Shown: positions 1 to 9,217 of the stretch, one piece after another
Numbering within the stretch: the stretch's first letter is position 1
Layout of the letters: the number at the start of each line of letters is the position of its first letter
From: Desulfobacterales bacterium
GTDB lineage: Bacteria; Desulfobacterota; Desulfobacteria; Desulfobacterales; CAFBRK01
NCBI GenBank assembly: GCA_021737185.1
Contig: JAIPEL010000001.1
Span: 55,841-119,840 of the forward strand
DNA length: 64,000 nucleotides
Direction: 5' to 3'
Translations under genes and position numbers: made by a program
The notes under the pieces: generated by a model
Database searches by the model: none
Seen by the model: the letters and a program-made list of their open reading frames with translations, nothing else
Told to the model about the DNA's origin: nothing

Positions 1-2
1 CC

Positions 3-338
3 CCCAAGAGCAACCGGCTCTATGCCGCGGCCGGTGCCGTTCGCGCGGAAATCGAGCGCTCCGGGGCCCTGCCGGTCCCCCTGCACATCCGAAACGCCCC
101 CACGCGGCTGATGAAGGATCTTGGATACGGAAAAGGGTACCGCTACGCCCACGACTACCCGGAAGGCTACGCCCCCCAGGACCATCTTCCCGAGCCGCTC
201 AAGGAGAGGGTCTTTTATTCGCCCTCGGACCGGGGTTTTGAAAAAATCATCGGGGAACGAATCCGGTACTGGCGGAAGCGAAAACGGGAAAACCAACGAC
301 AGCCCGGCCCGGAAAAGGACCAGGACCGCCGCAGATGA
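3..338 (+). CDS. rarA: Replication-associated recombination protein A, C-terminal part (5' end outside window)
   Basis: The reading frame is open from the window edge to the TGA at 336-338, giving about 111 residues. They match the C-terminal end of the RarA/MgsA clamp-loader-like AAA+ ATPase, which acts at stalled replication forks: the stretches PLHIRNAPTRLMKDLGYGKG and YRYAHDYPEGYAPQDHLPE are typical of this tail. The Walker motifs lie upstream and are not visible. The last 20 residues are highly basic and look like a lineage-specific tail. The next gene starts 30 bases downstream on the same strand. The family call is from recognised motifs and was not checked by search. Confidence 0.85.
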   Translation, partial: PKSNRLYAAAGAVRAEIERSGALPVPLHIRNAPTRLMKDLGYGKGYRYAHDYPEGYAPQDHLPEPLKERVFYSPSDRGFEKIIGERIRYWRKRKRENQRQPGPEKDQDRRR

Positions 339-368
339 TCTTCGAACCTCAGATATCGGCGCCGGATC

Positions 369-1256
369 ATGCGGCTTGTTGACGTTCCACCAGGGGCGGA
401 TCCGGCTGTCCACCTCGCGCTGGAGGAGTTCTGCGTCAAAATCCTTGCCCCCGATTCAGACCTGCTGCTCGTCTACGTCAATCCTCCGGCGGTGATCGTC
501 GGCCGCCATCAGGTGCCGCCTGCCGAAACCGACCCCGGCTTCCTGCAATCGAAGGGAATCGATCTGCTTCGCCGCCTCTCCGGCGGCGGTGCCGTGTTTC
601 ATGACCGGGGCAACATCAACTTTGCCTTCGTCACCGGATACGACCGGCGTACGTTTCACAACTACCGGCATTTTCTTTCCCCGGTGATCGAAGCCCTGCG
701 CTGCCTGGGCATCGAAGCCCGGTTTACACCGCCCAACGCCGTTTTCATCGGCGGCGGGAAGATATCCGGAAACGCCCAGTTTTCCGACATGCGCCGGATG
801 ATCACCCACGGCACCTTGCTGTACCGCACCGACCTTGCCGCCCTTCAAAACGCCCTGCGGCCCGCTGCCGGAATGATCGAATCCCGGGGGGTGCCGTCGG
901 CCAGGAGCCCGGTGGCCAATGCGGGCGAAAACCTCTCCGATGCGCCGGAAACGAACCATTTCCGGGACCGGTTCTCCTCGGCCCTGGCCGCGGTCCTCGG
1001 CGGATGTCGGCCCCTGGCGCTCGCAGACGACCAATGGCGGCAGGTGGCGTGCATGGCCCGGCGGTACCGCTCCTGGCAGTGGACCTGGGGCCGCTCCCCG
1101 ACGTTCGTTCAGGATGTGGTTCTTTCCCGGAAGGGGGCAGAAACCCGGGTGCGGTTGTCCGTCGAAGGCGGGATCATCGTCCGCGCCGCCCACGCGGACC
1201 GACCGGCTCACAGGCTTCCCGGTCTGGTCGGCCGCCGCTACGACGACCTTTTATAG
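369..1256 (+). CDS. lplA: Lipoate-protein ligase A
   Basis: This enzyme attaches lipoate to apo-proteins such as GcvH or E2 subunits through lipoyl-AMP. The 295-residue protein shows the lipoate-binding loop RRLSGGGAVFHDRGNINF at residues 68-85, GGGKISGNAQ at 128-137 with the predicted catalytic lysine K131, and HGTLL at 147-151. After about residue 230 a C-terminal accessory domain (WQWTWGRSPTF) is present, as in complete E. coli-type LplA, so it is probably a self-sufficient ligase. The ATG at 369 has only a weak upstream ribosome site. It sits between rarA and a convergent NRDE gene; no lipoyl-domain partner is in the window. Confidence 0.9.
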   Translation: MRLVDVPPGADPAVHLALEEFCVKILAPDSDLLLVYVNPPAVIVGRHQVPPAETDPGFLQSKGIDLLRRLSGGGAVFHDRGNINFAFVTGYDRRTFHNYRHFLSPVIEALRCLGIEARFTPPNAVFIGGGKISGNAQFSDMRRMITHGTLLYRTDLAALQNALRPAAGMIESRGVPSARSPVANAGENLSDAPETNHFRDRFSSALAAVLGGCRPLALADDQWRQVACMARRYRSWQWTWGRSPTFVQDVVLSRKGAETRVRLSVEGGIIVRAAHADRPAHRLPGLVGRRYDDLL

Positions 1257-1343
1257 GGATTGTCCACCTTTTGAAGAACAGCGAATCCCGCCGCACCAGA
1301 TAACATGGGGTAGATTGAACCGGAGTTGAAACCGGGACAATCC

Positions 1344-2105
1344 CTATATCGGGAAGGAAAACGACCGGGTTTGTCCTTTTCGGCCGTTGGTGAACGTCCT
1401 TTCCAGCAAGCGGATCGTGCCGTTTTTTTCGACCGATAGCACCGTGGAGCTTCGGGTTCCGTATGTTTCGCTGGTGATAAACCGAGAAGAGAGAATCCGC
1501 TCCCATTCTATGCCCATGCCGGTGTCCGGAAGGCGATGGTCGGGTGGCCGGCTTCGGTCGGCCAGAACGGCAAAGACCGATTCGGGATCGAAGGGCTCTT
1601 CGCCCGTGAACTGGGCAAAAAGGGCCTCTTTTGCCTCGGCCACCTTGGGCCAGGGCGTGTCCAGAAGATGGTTGCTCAAGCCGTAAATGCCCGGGGAAAG
1701 ACGGGCGGTTCCGTTGCCGCGGTTGCCGAAGTAATAGAGGCCCTCGGCATCTGCGGCCAGCAGGTTGAAGCCGTTGTAGCGGTCCGCCCCGGCCGCCACC
1801 GTTTCCATGTAGCGCCGGGCCGGACAATCGCCGGTCAGAAACCCGCTGACCAGGCCGCCTCTGGACGGGGCGTCGGAGAGGTGAAGCGCCGGATCTCGGT
1901 AGTTGGTCAGGGCGGCAAAACGTCCGGTGCGGGTGATTCCCATCCATGTGCCGCCGGAGCGAAGGTCGCGGCCGGCCAGTACATCAGGTTGTTCCGGCCA
2001 GAACGCTGCCGGTGCGGTCGGCCGCTCGTAAAATTCGTCCCGGTTGGCGGCCGCCAGCAGGCGGTACCGGGGATGTCGCCGGTATGAAAACAGAAGCAGG
2101 CACAT
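1344..2105 (-). CDS. NRDE (TANGO2-like) family protein
   Basis: The N-terminus MCLLLFSYRRHPRYRLLAAA followed by NRDEFYERP is the hallmark of the NRDE/TANGO2 family, a group of Ntn-hydrolase-like proteins of uncertain function. Removal of Met would expose Cys2 as the N-terminal nucleophile, so the start at 2105 is preferred; an upstream in-frame ATG at 2153 would bury this cysteine and is rejected. Other family motifs visible are GGTWMGIT, NYRDP, RGGLVSGFL and YNGFNLL. The product is 253 residues, normal for the family. It is convergent with lplA and divergent from the thiolase, with a 15-bp inverted repeat at its 5' side. Confidence 0.85.
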   Translation of the reverse strand: MCLLLFSYRRHPRYRLLAAANRDEFYERPTAPAAFWPEQPDVLAGRDLRSGGTWMGITRTGRFAALTNYRDPALHLSDAPSRGGLVSGFLTGDCPARRYMETVAAGADRYNGFNLLAADAEGLYYFGNRGNGTARLSPGIYGLSNHLLDTPWPKVAEAKEALFAQFTGEEPFDPESVFAVLADRSRPPDHRLPDTGMGIEWERILSSRFITSETYGTRSSTVLSVEKNGTIRLLERTFTNGRKGQTRSFSFPI

Positions 2106-2137
2106 GAGCCGTCGTTGACCTTTCGGCAAGATTCGTG

Positions 2138-2236
2138 GTAGAGCGCTTGGCAAAACTACGGGCCAATAACAGCAGTTTTTCGACGCCTTTGGAGCGTGTC
2201 AATCCCATGCCATCTTGAGCGTGCCAAGCGCTCTAC
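2138..2236. promoter_or_regulatory. Perfect 15-bp inverted repeat in the divergent spacer upstream of the thiolase
   Basis: GTAGAGCGCTTGGCA at 2138-2152 is repeated in exact reverse complement, TGCCAAGCGCTCTAC, at 2222-2236, separated by 69 bases. Each arm has a self-complementary AGCGCT core, so the two arms could be a pair of operator sites for a dimeric repressor, or the arms of a large cruciform. The left arm lies just upstream of the NRDE gene and the right arm is followed by GGTTTTTTCATTTT about 225 bases before the thiolase. The rest of the 358-base spacer (2106-2463) shows only the thiolase ribosome site AAGGAGGAG near 2450. Confidence 0.45.
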
Positions 2237-2463
2237 AGGTTTTTTCATTTTCAGCAAAGTCCGCACATCGGATCCAAGGCAGCCGGATCGGATAAAGCAA
2301 AATGTCATATGTAAAACTTAAAGCCATCGACCCGCAAATGCAATGGCCAATGGACCCGCCCCGGCTCGAAGTCCATCGGAGCCGGGCCGGGGCGCCGATC
2401 GAGGAGTCCCCGGGAGGTTCGGAGGCATTGACGGCGGGCGAAACCATTAAGGAGGAGTGAAAA

Positions 2464-3750
2464 ATGAAAGAAGCGGTAATCGTCAGTGGAGCGCGGACGG
2501 CGGTAGGGACTTTCGGAAGCGCCTTCAAAACCGCACCGGCGATACAGCTGGGCAGCATCGTGATTAAAGCCGCCCTGAAGCGGATGGGGCTGAGGCCGGT
2601 GGTCAGCGACCTGATGAAGGAAATCTCCCCGGACAAGCTCAAGGACCAGGGCCAGGTGGAGCTGGAAAAAAGCGCTGATGACTGGGATGCCGGCGCTGCT
2701 CCGGTGACGGTCGACGAGGTGATCATGGGAAACGTTCTTCAGGCCGGCCAGGGCCAGAACCCCGCCCGCCAGGCCATGATCCGGGCCGGAATTCCCAAGG
2801 AGACCCCCGCATTTACGATCAACAAAGTCTGTGCGTCGGGATTGAAGTCCATCGCCCTGGGCGCTTCGGCGATCATGACCGGCCAGGCCGAAGTAGTGGT
2901 GGCCGGCGGCCAGGAGAACATGAGTCTTGCGCCCATGGCCCTGCTCAAGGCCCGCTGGGGCCACCGAATGGAGCTGACCGGTGTGGGCGACGTCCACGAC
3001 TTGATGGTGTATGACGGGCTCTATGAAATCTTCTACGGCTATCATATGGGGCTCACTGCCGAGAACATCGCCCTGCTTTACGACATCAGCCGAAAAGAAC
3101 AGGACGAACTCGGCGTGCTCAGCCACAGCCGGGCGCTTTCGGCGATTCGAAGCGGGGAGTTCAAAGAAGAGATCGAGCCGGTTACCATCAAATCCCGGAA
3201 GGGGGATGCGGTGGTCGACACCGACGAGCGGCCCATGGAAACCTCACTGGAAACGATGGCCAAACTCAAGCCGGCCTTCAACAAAGACGGCACCGTGACC
3301 GCCGGAAACGCCTCGGGCATCAACGACGGGGCCGCCGCGGTGGTGCTGATGAGCGCGGAAAAGGCAAAGGAGCTGGGCCTGGAGCCGATGGCAAGGGTCC
3401 GTGCCTTTGCCTCCGGCGCGGTCGACCCCGCCTACATGGGGCTCGGGCCGGTGCCGGCGGTGCGCAAAGTGCTCAAGATGGCGGGCATGACCTTGAACGA
3501 CATCGACACCATCGAGCTCAACGAGGCGTTCGCTGCCCAGGCCATCGGGTGCGCGCGCGAGCTGGGGATCGACCCCGAGCGTCCCAACGAAGTCGGAAGC
3601 GGGATCTCCCTCGGTCACCCCATCGGGGCCACCGGCGCCCGCCAGATGGTGACCGCCATGCACCTGATGAAGCGGAAGAACTACAGCACGGGCATGGTGA
3701 CCATGTGCATCGGCGGCGGCATGGGCATGGCCATGATCGTGGAGCGGTAG
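2464..3750 (+). CDS. Acetyl-CoA C-acetyltransferase (thiolase)
   Basis: Thiolase II reversibly condenses or cleaves acetoacetyl-CoA and longer 3-ketoacyl-CoAs. Motifs in order: [20 protein letters not shown] at the start, [10 protein letters not shown] with the acyl-accepting Cys123, [18 protein letters not shown] with the catalytic histidine, and [10 protein letters not shown] with the second cysteine near residue 415. At 428 residues it is about 35 longer than usual; the extra lies between residues 43 and 78 ([20 protein letters not shown] and following), before [14 protein letters not shown] strong AAGGAGGAG site precedes the ATG. It stands alone as a transcription unit but could feed or drain the CoA-ester pathways encoded further along. 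Confidence 0.92.
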   Translation: MKEAVIVSGARTAVGTFGSAFKTAPAIQLGSIVIKAALKRMGLRPVVSDLMKEISPDKLKDQGQVELEKSADDWDAGAAPVTVDEVIMGNVLQAGQGQNPARQAMIRAGIPKETPAFTINKVCASGLKSIALGASAIMTGQAEVVVAGGQENMSLAPMALLKARWGHRMELTGVGDVHDLMVYDGLYEIFYGYHMGLTAENIALLYDISRKEQDELGVLSHSRALSAIRSGEFKEEIEPVTIKSRKGDAVVDTDERPMETSLETMAKLKPAFNKDGTVTAGNASGINDGAAAVVLMSAEKAKELGLEPMARVRAFASGAVDPAYMGLGPVPAVRKVLKMAGMTLNDIDTIELNEAFAAQAIGCARELGIDPERPNEVGSGISLGHPIGATGARQMVTAMHLMKRKNYSTGMVTMCIGGGMGMAMIVER

Positions 3751-3984
3751 GCGGCAGAGGCGGGAGCCCTGCAGCTGCGACTCAACGCGCAAAGCAAACA
3801 CGGCAAGCCATGCAGCACGCGCCATGGGCGATGCGTTGCGAACCCAGGGCGGGACAAATCGCCCGGCAGCCGCGATGAGCCATGTTGGGGCTTTACTTGG
3901 CGCCCGGAAAATGGTAAAAAAGCGATTTGAAAATGCAGGGGTTTTCCTGCCGGTTCGAATCGAGAGCGAAGGAGCCTGACAGCG

Positions 3985-4140
3985 ATGAGTATCAGCAGAA
4001 AGCTTGGAATTCTGGTATTTTGCGCGGTACCGGCCATCGTCGGCGGAGGAATCGTCTACTCCGTATATCACAGCTATCCAGCTGTTGCCGTATATGAAGT
4101 CATGCTATTGCTGGCCGCCGGAGCCTGGATCAGCCGGTAG
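3985..4140 (+). CDS. Small two-helix membrane protein
   Basis: A 51-residue frame, MSISRKLGILVFCAVPAIVG..., starts at an ATG with AAGGAG at 3969-3974 and ends in TAG at 4138-4140. It has a short basic N-terminus, a hydrophobic segment at about residues 7-27, a short polar turn (SVYHSYP) and a second hydrophobic segment at about 33-48, so it is predicted to be an inner-membrane hairpin. It is not a known family to me. The 234 bases between the thiolase and this gene contain only a weak GGGCG/CGCCC hairpin near 3850. A terminator follows at 4186. Confidence 0.5.
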   Translation: MSISRKLGILVFCAVPAIVGGGIVYSVYHSYPAVAVYEVMLLLAAGAWISR

Positions 4141-4185
4141 GACTTTCGGTCCGACGGCCGTGCCTTTTCTTTCGGAAAAGTGAGC

Positions 4186-4231
4186 GGTCCGGGCGGGTTT
4201 GAGCGCAGACCCCTCCCGGACCGTCTTTTCC
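4186..4231 (+). terminator. Rho-independent terminator-like hairpin
   Basis: GGTCCGGG at 4186-4193 pairs with CCCGGACC at 4215-4222, with additional GGG/CCT pairing inside, and is followed by GTCTTTTCC. This would end transcription of the thiolase and small membrane protein. The remainder of the spacer to gyrA (4232-4424) shows no other clear signal. Confidence 0.6.
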
Positions 4232-4424
4232 AAACGCCCCGCCCCGATTCGTCGACCGAGGCAGCCGTACGGTTCCGGCATGCGGATCGTGCGCGCGAGA
4301 CAACTTCCCGATTCCCAACTTTTCCGGACATCGATGATGTTCAGCAGCCCGGCCCGGGGCCGACCGCCCCTGAGCCGGCATGAAATGAAACGAGCGACAG
4401 CTCAGCATCAATAGGAAATCGTTC

Positions 4425-6854
4425 ATGACCGCAACAGAAATCCCCACCGGCGTCAGCATCGAGCGTGAGATGAAAAAATCTTACCTCGATTACGCCATGA
4501 GCGTCATCATCGGCAGGGCCCTGCCCGATGTCAGAGACGGGCTCAAACCCGTCCATCGGCGGGTGCTCTTTGCCATGGGAGAGCTCAAAAACGACTGGAA
4601 CAAGCCCTACAAGAAATCGGCCCGTGTCGTCGGCGATGTCATCGGGAAATACCACCCCCACGGAGACGCCGCCGTATACGATACCATCGTCCGGCTCGCC
4701 CAGGATTTTTCCATGCGCTATCCCCTGGTCGACGGCCAGGGAAACTTCGGTTCCGTGGACGGCGATCCTCCGGCGGCCATGCGGTACACCGAGGTTCGGA
4801 TGGCCAAGCTGGCCCACGAAATGCTGGCCGATTTGGACAAGGAAACCGTAGACCTTGCCCCCAACTACGACGAGTCGCTTGAAGAGCCGACGGTAATGCC
4901 GTCGAAGGTCCCGTCGCTGCTGATCAACGGCGCCGCCGGCATCGCCGTTGGCATGGCCACCAACATCCCCCCCCACAACCTGGGGGAGGTGACCGACGCC
5001 TTGAAGGCGCTGATCGACGATCCGGAGATTTCCATCGAAGCGCTCATGGCCCATGTCCCGGGGCCTGATTTTCCCACCGGCGGATTGATTTACGGTGTGG
5101 AGGGGATCCGGGACGCGTACACCACCGGAAGAGGAATCATCCGGATCCGGGGCCGGTTGGTGGTGGAAAAGGACAAGCGGACCGGCGCCGAGACCATCGT
5201 CATCAACGAGATTCCCTATCAGGTCAACAAGGCCCGGCTCATCGAAAAAATCGCCGATCTGCTCAAAAACAAGCAGTTGGAGGGGATCCGCTACGTCCGT
5301 GACGAAAGCGACCGTGAAGGGATGCGGATCGCCATCGGACTGAAAAAGGACGAGGTGTCCGGCGTGGTGGTCAACCAGCTCTACAAGCACACCCAGCTGG
5401 CGACCAGCTTCGGCATCATCTTCCTGGCGATCGTGGACAACCGTCCCGAGCTGCTCAACCTAAAGGAGCTGCTCAACTGTTTTGTCCTGCACCGCAAGGA
5501 GATCATCATCCGCCGGACCCGCTTCGACCTGCGAAAGGCCGAAGAACGGGCCCACATCCTGGAGGGGCTCAAGATCGCCCTGGACCACCTCGACGAAGTG
5601 GTCGCCCTGATCCGGGGGTCGAATACCCCCAAGGAGGCCAAGGAGCGGCTGGTCGAACGGTTTTTCATGAGCGAGATCCAGGCCCAGGCGATTCTCGACA
5701 TGCGCCTTCAGCGGCTCACCGGTCTGGAGCGGGAAAAGATCCTCGAAGAGTACGACAAGGTGCTCAAGGACATCGCCCGCTTCAAGGAGATCCTGTCCAG
5801 CGAGCGGCTCGTGCTCAAGATCGTCAAAGAGGAGCTCGACGAGATCCGAAACGAATTCGACGATGAGCGCCGCACCGAGATCATCTCCGAGACCCGGGAG
5901 CTTACCATCGAGGACATGATCGTCGAAGAAGACATGGTGGTGACCATCTCCAACAACGGCTACATCAAGCGCAATCCGATCACGCTCTACCAGAGCCAGC
6001 GCCGGGGCGGCAAGGGAAAGACCGCCATGGGCATCAAGGAGGAAGACTTCGTCCGGCTGCTGTTCGTGGCTTCCACCCATCACACCTTCATGTTCTTCAC
6101 CAACCAGGGAAGGGTCTACTGGCTGAAAGTCTACGACATTCCTCAGGCGGGCCGCCAGAGCCGGGGAAAGGCCATTGTCAACCTGCTCAACTTCACGCCC
6201 GACGAGAAGTTGACCACGGTGCTGGCGGTACCCAACTTCGAGCCGGGCAAATACGTGCTGATGGCCACGCGAAACGGATCGATCAAGAAGACCGAGTTGA
6301 TGGCCTTCAGCCGCCCCCGGGCCGGCGGCATCATCGCCATGGGCATGCAGGACAACGACGAACTGATCGCCGCGCGGATCACGGACGGAACCTGGAACGT
6401 CTTTCTGGGATCGTCTTTCGGAAAATCGATTCGCTTCCATGAGTCCGATGTTCGCCCCATGGGACGCACAGCCAAGGGGGTGCGGGGAATTCGGCTGGAA
6501 AAAGGAGACCGCATCGTCGGCATGGAGGTGCTCAGCCACGGCCAGACCCTGTTTACGGTAACCGAGAACGGCTTCGGCAAGCGGACCTCCATCGACGAGT
6601 ATCCGGTCCACCGCCGCGGGGGCAAAGGCGTGATCACCATCAAGACCAACGAGCGCAACGGCCGTGTGGTGGGCATTTTGCTCGTCGGAGACGACGACGA
6701 ACTGATGCTGATGACCAACAGCGGCAAGCTGATCCGAATGCCCGTCAAGGGAATTTCGGTCATCAGCAGAAACACCCAGGGGGTCAAGTTGATGGACACC
6801 GAGCCTGGAGAACGGGTGGTCAGCGCCGCCTGGCTGGCAGAAAAAGAAGAGTAA
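4425..6854 (+). CDS. gyrA: DNA gyrase subunit A
   Basis: GyrA breaks and rejoins DNA in the A2B2 gyrase. The 809-residue protein carries the catalytic tyrosine Tyr121 in [10 protein letters not shown], the winged-helix/quinolone region [19 protein letters not shown] at 77-95, the coiled-coil arm, and the GyrA box QRRGGKG near residue 527, which marks gyrase rather than topoisomerase IV; the beta-pinwheel domain follows to the end. The residue equivalent to E. coli Ser83 is Ala82, while the Asp87 equivalent (Asp86) is kept. gyrB is not adjacent. A double hairpin overlaps the stop codon and gpsA follows 53 bases later. Confidence 0.97.
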   Translation: MTATEIPTGVSIEREMKKSYLDYAMSVIIGRALPDVRDGLKPVHRRVLFAMGELKNDWNKPYKKSARVVGDVIGKYHPHGDAAVYDTIVRLAQDFSMRYPLVDGQGNFGSVDGDPPAAMRYTEVRMAKLAHEMLADLDKETVDLAPNYDESLEEPTVMPSKVPSLLINGAAGIAVGMATNIPPHNLGEVTDALKALIDDPEISIEALMAHVPGPDFPTGGLIYGVEGIRDAYTTGRGIIRIRGRLVVEKDKRTGAETIVINEIPYQVNKARLIEKIADLLKNKQLEGIRYVRDESDREGMRIAIGLKKDEVSGVVVNQLYKHTQLATSFGIIFLAIVDNRPELLNLKELLNCFVLHRKEIIIRRTRFDLRKAEERAHILEGLKIALDHLDEVVALIRGSNTPKEAKERLVERFFMSEIQAQAILDMRLQRLTGLEREKILEEYDKVLKDIARFKEILSSERLVLKIVKEELDEIRNEFDDERRTEIISETRELTIEDMIVEEDMVVTISNNGYIKRNPITLYQSQRRGGKGKTAMGIKEEDFVRLLFVASTHHTFMFFTNQGRVYWLKVYDIPQAGRQSRGKAIVNLLNFTPDEKLTTVLAVPNFEPGKYVLMATRNGSIKKTELMAFSRPRAGGIIAMGMQDNDELIAARITDGTWNVFLGSSFGKSIRFHESDVRPMGRTAKGVRGIRLEKGDRIVGMEVLSHGQTLFTVTENGFGKRTSIDEYPVHRRGGKGVITIKTNERNGRVVGILLVGDDDELMLMTNSGKLIRMPVKGISVISRNTQGVKLMDTEPGERVVSAAWLAEKEE

Positions 6855-6894
6855 ATTCGCTGCGCGAATTTACATGGGCGGCTTTGCCGCCATG
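6851..6894 (+). repeat. Double-hairpin element on the gyrA stop codon
   Basis: GTAAATTCGC (6851-6860) pairs perfectly with GCGAATTTAC (6864-6873) around a TGC loop, and GGCGGC-TTT-GCCGCC follows at 6877-6891. The gyrA TAA is inside the first stem. No T-run follows, so it is not a classical terminator. Related elements overlap or abut the stops at 18086, 21948 and 56592. Confidence 0.6.
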
Positions 6895-6907
6895 AGATGA
6901 AGCGAGC

Positions 6908-7969
6908 ATGGAAAATCATACCGATATCGAACCTTCAGACATGAAGATCGGCGTGGTGGGAGCCGGAAGCTGGGGTACGGCCCTGGCCCATTTGCTGAGC
7001 ACCAAGGGATTTGCGGTCGATTTGTGGGTGTTTGAAGCCGAGATCGCCGAACAGATCCGGGAAACCCGCGAAAACCGGGTCTTTCTGCCCGGGGTTCGGC
7101 TGCCGGGGAATCTGGTCCCCTCCAACGACATCGAACAGGTGGTGGCCGGCAAGCCGTTGGTTCTGGTGGTGGTTCCCTCCCACGTGCTGCGGCAAACCGC
7201 CGGACGCCTGACTGAATACCTCGACGCGCAAAGCATCGTCGTGTCCGCATCCAAGGGGATCGAAAACGAAACGCACCTGACCATGTCCGGCGTGCTGCGG
7301 CAGGTGGTTCCAAGCCTCGGCAGCGACCGGATCGCCGTTCTTTCCGGACCCAGCTTCGCCAAAGAGGTGGCCCGCCAGGTGCCGACCGCGGTGACCGCCG
7401 CTTGCCAGGAGCGTGCCACAGCCGATTTTGTCCAGCGCGTGTTTGCATCCCCCTTCTTCCGGGTATACGCCCACGAAGATGTCATCGGTGTGGAGCTTGG
7501 CGGAGCGGTCAAAAACGTCATCGCGATTGCCGCCGGAATCGTTGACGGGCTCGGGTTGGGGCTCAACACCCGGGCCGCCCTGATTACCCGGGGGCTGGCC
7601 GAAATCCGCCGTCTGGGCGCGAAAATGGGCGCCAATCCCCGCACCTTCTCGGGGCTTGCCGGCGTCGGAGACCTGATATTGACCTGCACCGGGGATCTGA
7701 GCCGCAACCATACCGTCGGCAAAAAGCTCGGCCAGGGAAAGAAACTGAGCCAGATTCTCTCCGAAATGACGATGGTGGCCGAAGGCGTGCGAACGGCCAA
7801 ATCGGTGTACAACCTGTCACGAAAGCTGGACGTGGAGATGCCGATTTCCCATGAGATATACCGCATCCTTTACGAGGAGGAGGCGCCGAAGGTAGCCCTG
7901 AAGCGGCTGATGACCCGCGATCTGAAGGCCGAGATGGACGAGGATAGGGAAGGGATAGAAAATGCCTAA
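6908..7969 (+). CDS. gpsA: NAD(P)-dependent glycerol-3-phosphate dehydrogenase
   Basis: GpsA reduces dihydroxyacetone phosphate to sn-glycerol 3-phosphate for phospholipid synthesis. The Rossmann motif GAGSWGTALA is at residues 18-27, then VVVPSH, SASKGIE (113-119), LSGPSFAKEV (145-154), and GGAVKNVIAIAAG with the catalytic Lys202. The family core starts at Met12 (6941), but neither ATG has a strong ribosome site; the first is kept. At 353 residues it is slightly longer than average because of that N-terminal extension. The gene's own stop codon lies within a perfect palindrome. Confidence 0.95.
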   Translation: MENHTDIEPSDMKIGVVGAGSWGTALAHLLSTKGFAVDLWVFEAEIAEQIRETRENRVFLPGVRLPGNLVPSNDIEQVVAGKPLVLVVVPSHVLRQTAGRLTEYLDAQSIVVSASKGIENETHLTMSGVLRQVVPSLGSDRIAVLSGPSFAKEVARQVPTAVTAACQERATADFVQRVFASPFFRVYAHEDVIGVELGGAVKNVIAIAAGIVDGLGLGLNTRAALITRGLAEIRRLGAKMGANPRTFSGLAGVGDLILTCTGDLSRNHTVGKKLGQGKKLSQILSEMTMVAEGVRTAKSVYNLSRKLDVEMPISHEIYRILYEEEAPKVALKRLMTRDLKAEMDEDREGIENA

Positions 7970-8000
7970 AATGAGCTCATTTTAGGCATTTTAGGCATTC
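7959..8000. repeat. Perfect 34-bp palindrome of the CCTAAAATG repeat family
   Basis: Positions 7959-7992 read the same on both strands, centred on GAGCTC at 7973-7978, with the unit TGCCTAAAATG on one side and CATTTTAGGCA on the other; one further TTAGGCATT unit continues to 8000. The gpsA stop TAA lies in the left arm. The same units occur in inverted arrays around a small frame at 20383-20633, so this looks like a collapsed copy of that element. Confidence 0.7.
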
Positions 8001-8020
8001 CATAAGGAGTCATCCACCTT

Positions 8021-8782
8021 TTGCCCGCACGAGGTGCTTCCATGCCCTCAAAACCGCCCCACAAAGGCGAAGGCCACCGCCGTCGGCTGCGGGAGCGGTT
8101 TCTCGCCGACGGGCTGCGCGGATTTCACGACTACGAAGTGGTCGAACTACTGCTGACCCTGGCAACCCCCCGAAAGGACTGCAAGGACGCCGCCAAGGCG
8201 GCCTTGCAGCGCTTCAAGACCCTGCAGGGGGTGTTGGAAGCGCCGGATCGCTCCCTTCAGCAGGTGGACGGCATCGGACCCAAAAACGTGTTCGGGCTGC
8301 GGCTGATCAAGGCCGTGGCGGACCGCTACCTGGAAAAAAAGTTGATCGGCACCGATCCGGTCAGAAACTCGCAAGAGCTGTTCGACTTTCTTTATCACCG
8401 GATTCGAGACACCCACCGCGAGCGTTTTCTTGCGCTGTTTCTCGATGCCAAGAACCGAATCACCGACATCGAGACCCTTTTCATCGGCACCCTGACCGGC
8501 AGCAGCGTCTATCCCCGGGAGGTGGTCGCCGCGGCCCTGGAAAGGCATGCCGCCGCCGTTATTTTTGCCCACAACCATCCTTCCGGGGAACCGGAGCCTT
8601 CGGCCGAGGACATGGCCTTGACCCGGCAGCTCGTCTTTGCCTGCGGTCTGGCGGGCATCACCGTTCACGAGCATTTGATCGTGGGCAACAACCGCTACTT
8701 TTCATTTGCAGACCATGGGTACATCCGCCGGATCAAAGAGGAGCTGGACCGGTTTGTCGCAACAGGAGCCCATTTTTCATGA
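8021..8782 (+). CDS. radC: RadC family JAMM-domain protein
   Basis: The N-terminal helix-hairpin-helix part contains DGIGPKNVFGLRLIKAVADR, and the C-terminal JAB/MPN domain has the metal motif HNHPSGEPEPSAED at residues 184-197 (H184, H186, D197 as zinc ligands). Despite the name, a direct DNA-repair role for RadC is doubtful in the literature. A TTG at 8021 has AAGGAG at 8004-8009; an ATG at 8042 is the alternative start and gives 246 residues. The stop overlaps the next start as ATGA, so the two are translationally coupled. Confidence 0.88.
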   Translation: MPARGASMPSKPPHKGEGHRRRLRERFLADGLRGFHDYEVVELLLTLATPRKDCKDAAKAALQRFKTLQGVLEAPDRSLQQVDGIGPKNVFGLRLIKAVADRYLEKKLIGTDPVRNSQELFDFLYHRIRDTHRERFLALFLDAKNRITDIETLFIGTLTGSSVYPREVVAAALERHAAAVIFAHNHPSGEPEPSAEDMALTRQLVFACGLAGITVHEHLIVGNNRYFSFADHGYIRRIKEELDRFVATGAHFS

Positions 8783-9054
8783 CGAAAACCGATCCAAAAG
8801 AGCCGATGCTGCCCGACTGCTACGGCCGGCTCGATATCGTGTTTCCCAAGGCAAAGGAGGGGCTGCGCACCTCCCCCATCGCCTGCATGGCCTGCGTTTT
8901 CAAGACCGAATGCCTGCGGGAGGCCATGAAAGGAGAAGACGGCGCAGCCGTGCGCGAGGAACAGGTTGACCGGGCGTATCGAAGCGGGATGATGGGTTTT
9001 TTCGAGCGCTGGTCGAAAAAGAAGATGCTCCATCGGAGAAAAAAACAACGGTGA
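8779..9054 (+). CDS. Small cysteine-rich protein coupled to radC
   Basis: This 91-residue product has four cysteines in the N-terminal half, C14 (LPDCYG) and C36, C39, C45 (IACMACVFKTECLREAM), spaced so that they could bind zinc or an Fe-S cluster. The C-terminus is strongly basic (KKKMLHRRKKQR). I do not recognise a named family. The ATG overlaps the radC stop by four bases. A hairpin AAAATCG-TTCC-CGCGATTTT follows at about 9063-9084. Confidence 0.7.
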   Translation: MTKTDPKEPMLPDCYGRLDIVFPKAKEGLRTSPIACMACVFKTECLREAMKGEDGAAVREEQVDRAYRSGMMGFFERWSKKKMLHRRKKQR

Positions 9055-9217
9055 TCCCCGGATAAAATCGTTCCCGCGATTTTGTAACAGATTGGTCGTT
9101 GACAAGTGTCTAAAATAATTGTATTAATAAAATACTCCCCGCGCAGGGACCGTCCGGCAGCGGTTTTTGCTCCCTGCAGGCGCAGATTTTGCCCAACCCG
9201 GATCTCCGGAGGTCAAG

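Noticed and set aside
4341..5390. Long minus-strand open frame opposite gyrA
   Set aside because: It lies entirely antisense to a certain gene, has low-complexity His/Gly/Val-rich sequence typical of GC-rich shadows, and no ribosome site.
5460..6611. Second long minus-strand frame opposite gyrA
   Set aside because: Same reasons; composition mirrors codon bias of gyrA on the other strand.
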